Shown here piece after piece: positions 59,406-64,000 of a stretch of 64,000 bases of DNA. Both the position numbers and the translations under genes were made by a program. The notes under the pieces were generated by a model, which was not told where the DNA came from, made no database searches, and worked only from the letters and a program-made list of their open reading frames with translations. Positions within the stretch are counted from its first letter, which is position 1. Every line of letters starts with the position of its first letter. Where the stretch lies: the NCBI GenBank assembly GCA_022495005.1, contig JAGYXB010000667.1, positions 310,001 to 374,000 of the forward strand, written 5' to 3'. This stretch comes from Rhyacophila brunnea. Lineage: Eukaryota > Arthropoda > Insecta > Trichoptera > Rhyacophilidae.

Positions 59406-60240
59406 GTATTTATTGTTCTTTTATGTTACGGTCCACCGAACTAGCTTTTGGGTTTTTGTTCTAATTTGTTTAAATATTATATCGCATTAGGTGCTCGTGA
59501 TTCACTTGAGTAATTATACATCTTTATACACTGTAGCCCGCAAGTTATCTCATTTATTAATTATACATTCGTTGAAATTTCTCTACTTGCTTTTTATTTA
59601 ATTATCCTTATCACAATTGTCTCTATGCATCATCATAGAGTGGCGCTCAATCCGAGATATTTATATTTATTCCATCTTTATGTACTTTATTATTATACAG
59701 GAACCTACACGAATGAGTATAGTAACCGGATAGGTAACTGAGGTCTAAGAGGGGAAGTCAAACCACCCACGACCCTGCTTCCTCCTTCCCCGAGTCTCAT
59801 GCTATCCCCATCCCTATCCTATCCCATTCCATATCCCATATCCACTCCTCTCTTCCTTACGTGACAATCCGATCAATTGTCACAATTCCCACCTTTTCCC
59901 TACATCCCCATACCATCCTTCCTAAACCCCCCTGTCAAAATCCTAATATGACAGTTGATTTACAATATAAATATTACCCACGTAATGTTAGTTCATTTTA
60001 TAATTTCACATAAATTAATAATGTGAGATTTAAAAAATGAACATACTGCTTTGCACTTTTAACCAAGTGAATTACCCTGACGTTTGGCTGACGCATTGTT
60101 CGGAGCGTAAAGCTATAAAGGGTGACATTTATATTTCTTTATTGATATTAAATCATTCAACGTGTTCAAAAACTTTTTTAAGAAATAGAATAAATAAACA
60201 AAGACATATTTAATTTACCTTCTGAGAAGTTCGACGTTTC
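59406..60240. other. no gene seen; pyrimidine-rich tract at 59775-59945
   Basis: A strongly C/T-biased stretch with CCATATCCCA-type near-repeats. No gene recognised. Confidence 0.4.
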
Positions 60241-60291
60241 AGTCGTTTTACACCAAGATATTATCTTAGCTTATGGCCTGGATGAATACTC

Positions 60292-60552
60292 ATGAAGAGA
60301 CGCTTTACGACCTCTACGTGGCTAGGACACGTGTTCCTGATGCCGCCAAAGAGTGTGACACTTCGTACCCTTATGGCACAGCCTCAAGGGTTCCGTTGCC
60401 ATGGCCGGCCCTCACTCACCCTGCAGCGGTGCCACAAAAGCGTCCTACGTGCTGCAGGTCTGACATGGCGGGAGGCGCAACAGTTGGCGATGGACCGAGG
60501 GAAGTGGCGCGAACTTGTGCTTGCCCTATGCTCCAATGCTGGGTCGTGACAG
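60292..60552 (+). pseudogene. non-LTR retrotransposon reverse transcriptase C-terminus
   Basis: One frame reads LGHVFLMPPKSV, MAQPQGFRCHGRPSLTLQRC, then AAGLTWREAQQLAMDRGKWR and ELVLALCSNAGS before a stop. It follows the pattern of LINE C-termini: HVxRMPxxRxPKxxLxGQPxGxRxxGRPxxRWxDxxxxDLxxxGLxWREAQxLAxDRxKWRxLVxALC. It is of a different family from the fragments at 8212 and 29339. The upstream RT domain is absent (5' truncation). Confidence 0.75.
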
Positions 60553-60555
60553 GGT

Positions 60556-61292
60556 GAAAGAAGAAGATCTTCTCTTTATAGAAGGTAAACCATTGCGCAC
60601 TACCAGAAAATGCTATTTTGAAGACCACCGGCCGCCACTGTTCACAGGTATCAATTTTATTTCTTATAATCTGGTCGGAAGATATACTATTCAAAGACAT
60701 GGAACAAACGAGAGAAATCATCTTAAGAGCAATCTATATAATACTTTCATTTTTAAGTACAATTACTGCGAAATACGCTTACGATTATTATATACAATAT
60801 TGTCATAATAATTACGCATAAACAAATATGTCTGAATATCAGAGAAAAGCAATATTCATAACCAGGTACTAAAAGAGCTAAGCTGATTGATGTTAATGTA
60901 CAGAAAACCCTATACACAAATTTCACGGATTATAAACAAACACAAATATTTACATATCCATAGATATTTTAAATAAATTTGAATAATCTTGAATGAAGGC
61001 TTGCATACTAAATAAAAAGGCTTTTGTTCGTGAAAATTCTGCCCAAAAATAGAGCAGCGTGGGCACGGCTGTCAACTGGTGGCATTTTGTAGCCATACAA
61101 TAATACAGCCTACACATCCGAATTTTCGTTTGACTCCATTGAGACCAGGCAATTTTCTGACATTTATGATAATAAACACCGAGAAAGAACACAGCCAAGG
61201 ATATTATTTTAACATTATCAATACTCATTTCAAACTGTTCTTTGACATCGTAAGTCAACAATCTCGGAATGAAGTATAATATACTGAACGAT
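60556..61292. other. no feature seen
   Basis: Short overlapping frames without recognisable content. Confidence 0.35.
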
Positions 61293-61515
61293 ATTGTTGT
61301 TTTTATTTAATAAAACGCATTTTTTTGTAGTACTTATTCCACTTTCATATAACAGATTAGGACCGGTTGAAAATGTCCCTCTGAGGCGGACGAAACCGGT
61401 CCTAATCTATTATATAAAAGTGGAATAAGTAGTACAAAAAAATGCGTTTTATTAAATAAAAACAACAATACAATGCAGTTCCACCATGAATTGACAGTTA
61501 ACAAAATAAAAGAAA
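61293..61515. mobile_element. fold-back element, copy 2
   Basis: Arms 61293-61368 and 61394-61469 (76 bp each) are reverse complements with about three mismatches, enclosing a 25-nt loop with GTCCCTCTGAGGCGGACG. The sequence to the right (GTTCCACCATGAATTGACAG, TTAACAAAATAAAAG) belongs to the same unit as the left flank of copy 1 at 49636, inverted. No coding capacity. Confidence 0.75.
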
Positions 61516-61644
61516 TCACTGCACGATATGTATGTCCTATCTAATGGTAAATGATTAAAAGGTAATTCCAAGAAGGGCATTCAGTTAATTGAGTTAGCAT
61601 TAATTTGGTAGAATTTCATTTCACCAAAAAGGATAACATAAATA

Positions 61645-61980
61645 ATTACCACCTTGTTACAAGCATGGACATAAAATATTGAACATACAATTTTGAAAAC
61701 ACAATATACGTAATAGAAATTACTGGATCTGCGCCAATATGCTGTACCACTTAACCTATAGGCGTCCTATATAATTACGTCAAAACTAACTAGTAGTTTT
61801 TAAATGATATGCTTATCAAAGTGAGTTAATTTTCAGATCAATCATAATCAGTTTTAAATCAAGGTATTAATAATTAAGTGTCCTAATTACTAACCAACCC
61901 CGTGATCACTCTAAATGCACTTTCTAATTATTCAACAAATTATTTCTTTTATTTAACGAATAATTCAGAAGATTTAAAAA
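61645..61980 (-). mobile_element. SINE family 3-like fragment
   Basis: CTGCGCCAATATGCTGTACC and GGCGTCCTATATAATTACGT correspond to the tRNA-like part at 28690-28770. TTGAACATACAATTTTGAAA recurs near 28617, 30076 and 61998, and CGAATAATTCAGAAGATTT resembles 29850. Strongly decayed. Confidence 0.4.
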
Positions 61981-62649
61981 TAAAACATTTTTTTATATTG
62001 AGCATACATAGTTTTAAAACACTACTTGAAAACAACGCCCGATACACTACTTACCACTATATGAAGGGAATCTCGTAGCAGTTGAGAGAAAGTATTGATT
62101 CGGTAGAATTAAATTTTACATTAGTATATTATATTAAATACACAATTTCGTTTTTTCAAATAATACCTAGTTAATTACGTCATAGTTTAATCTTTGCATA
62201 GTTTTGTATGCCATGAATTATCTCTGAATTTGTTAAACCCTACTTCAAATGACAGCGCGGGACTTGGCAAAACATTGTTGCTTACAGGAATTAAAATATG
62301 TTAGGTATATTATAATAAAAAAATAACATTTCCCGACGTAGGTACTTTTTACATAGAAGCAGTATCGGTGACCTTTTCATGTTGTCTATGATGAAAATTG
62401 TGTTCCGTCATAATATTATTATTCATATATTCGAAATAATATTCCCGGCCACTACATGTTATGAGATTTCGGATAAACACGTGGCAACATCCAGCGTGTA
62501 ATAATTTTAGATACGTAGGTAGGTACGTATCCTTTCGTTGTCAAATTAAAACGTTATGCGAAGGGCAAAACACAGCCGATGTCAAAATGTGAGTGACATA
62601 TTGATCAAAATGGTTTTTATTATTAAACGTGGTGAGAACAAATACATAC
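61981..62649. other. no feature seen
   Basis: AT-rich sequence before the TA-flanked element. Confidence 0.35.
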
Positions 62650-62651
62650 TA

Positions 62652-63428
62652 GGGTTATCAATCCCGGGATCCCGGTCGATATATATTTTTATTGAGTTTC
62701 CGGGATTGGCTTTTACTTTCAAAGAATGTCTGGGAAAATCTTTTAATTTAATACTTGTATAACGAAATAATTTATGGACCATATTTATTATCTTGGGATT
62801 ACGGGATCAGCAACTCTGTTTTATACATTAAAATTTCTTCCTTACTCAGTGTTATGTTCATTTTTAACATAACTAACTTTGACCCGCTGGCAACCCCGAT
62901 TATGATCGATGGTCAAGTTGAAAGAGCGCTTGCGAATAGACAGATGTCGCTATTGGAATTTGGCAACGTCAGGTCGCGTGGTGTGAGAGAAGCAACAGGG
63001 CTTTTTGATTTTGTCTGCCGCCCAGAACAGTCGTGCTCCGCTTGGGTCTACCCAAATATTAATCAATGTAGTCACCTAACGGAGCACGATACAGCCGTCG
63101 TGTCAAGAGTCTCCGATCGTTCCAATTTGGGTATTATAAAACTATTTACTTGATTCACGATTCTTCCTTTATTTCTTTTCAAACTTAGCCGCTTGTATTT
63201 AAAGTTAGTATTTCAAATGTCAGTATCAATATCAAGCTGCTTAATATCCATTTAATGTATTTTAAATTATTGTACAATAAAAATCAAATTAAATTCAAAA
63301 TAATAAATTAATTTAGAAATGTCAATCGAATAAATACGATAGAATAAAACAGGTTTGGATTAAATAATATGTTTTTACTAATTCCGGGATCGAGAATATT
63401 AATCTCAAAATCCCGGGATTGCGATCCC
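62652..63428. mobile_element. TA-flanked element with AATCCCGGGAT ends
   Basis: Left end GGGTTATCAATCCCGGGATC, right end inverted GGGATCGCAATCCCGGGATT, flanked by TA at 62650-62651 and 63429-63430. Length 777 bp. A GC-richer core (62880-63130) with an open frame through much of it (62755-63153) has no recognisable domain and contains the inverted pair CGTGCTCCG/CGGAGCACG. Confidence 0.55.
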
Positions 63429-63430
63429 TA

Positions 63431-64000
63431 ATAAATACATCGCCATGCGAAAATAATCAAGATAAAACATTTTTTTCTCTTTTAAAAATATATATTATAT
63501 ATATCCGATACATTGAACGAACACAGACAATGCTTATGCGCAAATAACCCTTTTTAATCGACAACTACAAACTCTTGAAAAAAATATCTCTATTCACCAA
63601 TTCCGGGATTGGTTAAATACTAATTCAAAGTATACTTCCATTGTTACAATTCAAATCCACATAAATAATGTTTTTTTGTTTCTATATTGTCAATAATTAT
63701 TTCTCGGTTAGACGTAGGAGCTTTCAAATGCCCGCTAAACCTATAATTCAAAAGTTTACTTGGTATATCGAACGGTAATATGCAAATTGTACATAATATG
63801 CAGTCCACCGTACTACAGTTCACTGTGAGCTGTTGTACCAGAAATTGAGACCGTGTGGTCATTTATATCATTTATTGTAGAACACAATATATAAACACTA
63901 AACCGGTCCGTGTTGTTATTATAGTGTGGACTGAACACTATATTATATTATTGTTTCAAATTTTAATGCAATGTTGTCGCACCAATACTTGACAGTTATA
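63431..64000. other. no feature seen to the window end
   Basis: AT-rich. A further AATTCCGGGATTGG string at about 63600 may be a fragment related to the preceding element. Confidence 0.35.

Overview
The window is AT-rich eukaryotic nuclear DNA, most likely from an insect. Recurrent GTAGGTACCTA-type strings, long AATAATATTATA tracts, a mariner of insect type and tRNA-derived SINEs fit a hemipteran such as an aphid relative. A lepidopteran or another arthropod cannot be excluded from sequence alone. No bacterial or viral gene organisation, no CRISPR array and no complete host protein-coding gene is visible. It reads as intergenic or deep-intron DNA filled with transposable-element (TE) copies of different ages. 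The only host-exon candidate I would keep is a 188-nt spliced-looking exon at 46236-46423 (minus).

Class II elements dominate. Two near-identical mariner copies lie at 1-538 (cut by the window edge, reading frame open) and 22832-24132 (full length, TA target duplication, transposase broken by three 1-nt indels). A third, ancient mariner-like remnant (55320-56345) is split by a SINE. Four copies of a non-autonomous family with GC-rich CATGGCCCC ends lie at 19454, 41958, 45157 and 47355; three have perfect 8-bp target duplications, as hAT elements do. A separate hAT element (33991-34726) and several orphan hAT-type ends are also present. PIF/Harbinger-like MITEs with TAA/TTA duplications lie at 7717, 10725 and 36352. 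A TTAA-flanked family at 13840, 25756 and 52868 shows a graded conversion of its right end into an inverted copy of its left end. TA-flanked MITEs lie at 17599 (pogo-like), 20858, 43248, 57144 and 62652. A 2.84-kb element with 26-bp perfect inverted ends spans 16259-19100 and hosts the pogo-like MITE.

Class I elements are decayed. There are C-terminal ends of non-LTR reverse transcriptase ORFs (plus strand at 8212 and 60292; minus-strand RTE-like tails at 3325, 20209 and 29339), all 5'-truncated or frameshifted. There are also at least three tRNA-derived SINE families: one with six copies of up to about 245 bp, one Gly-tRNA-like with two copies, and one with three fragmentary copies.

The parts do not form a pathway. 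They are layers of insertion: SINE into mariner, pogo-like MITE into the 2.84-kb element, PIF MITE into an older repeat. The most unusual material is structural: end-swapped palindromes in the TTAA family, a fold-back repeat whose arms match each other better than they match the second copy, and a perfect 31-bp hairpin. Nothing here can honestly be called a new multi-gene system. Family assignments rest on terminal motifs, target duplications and peptide patterns read by eye.
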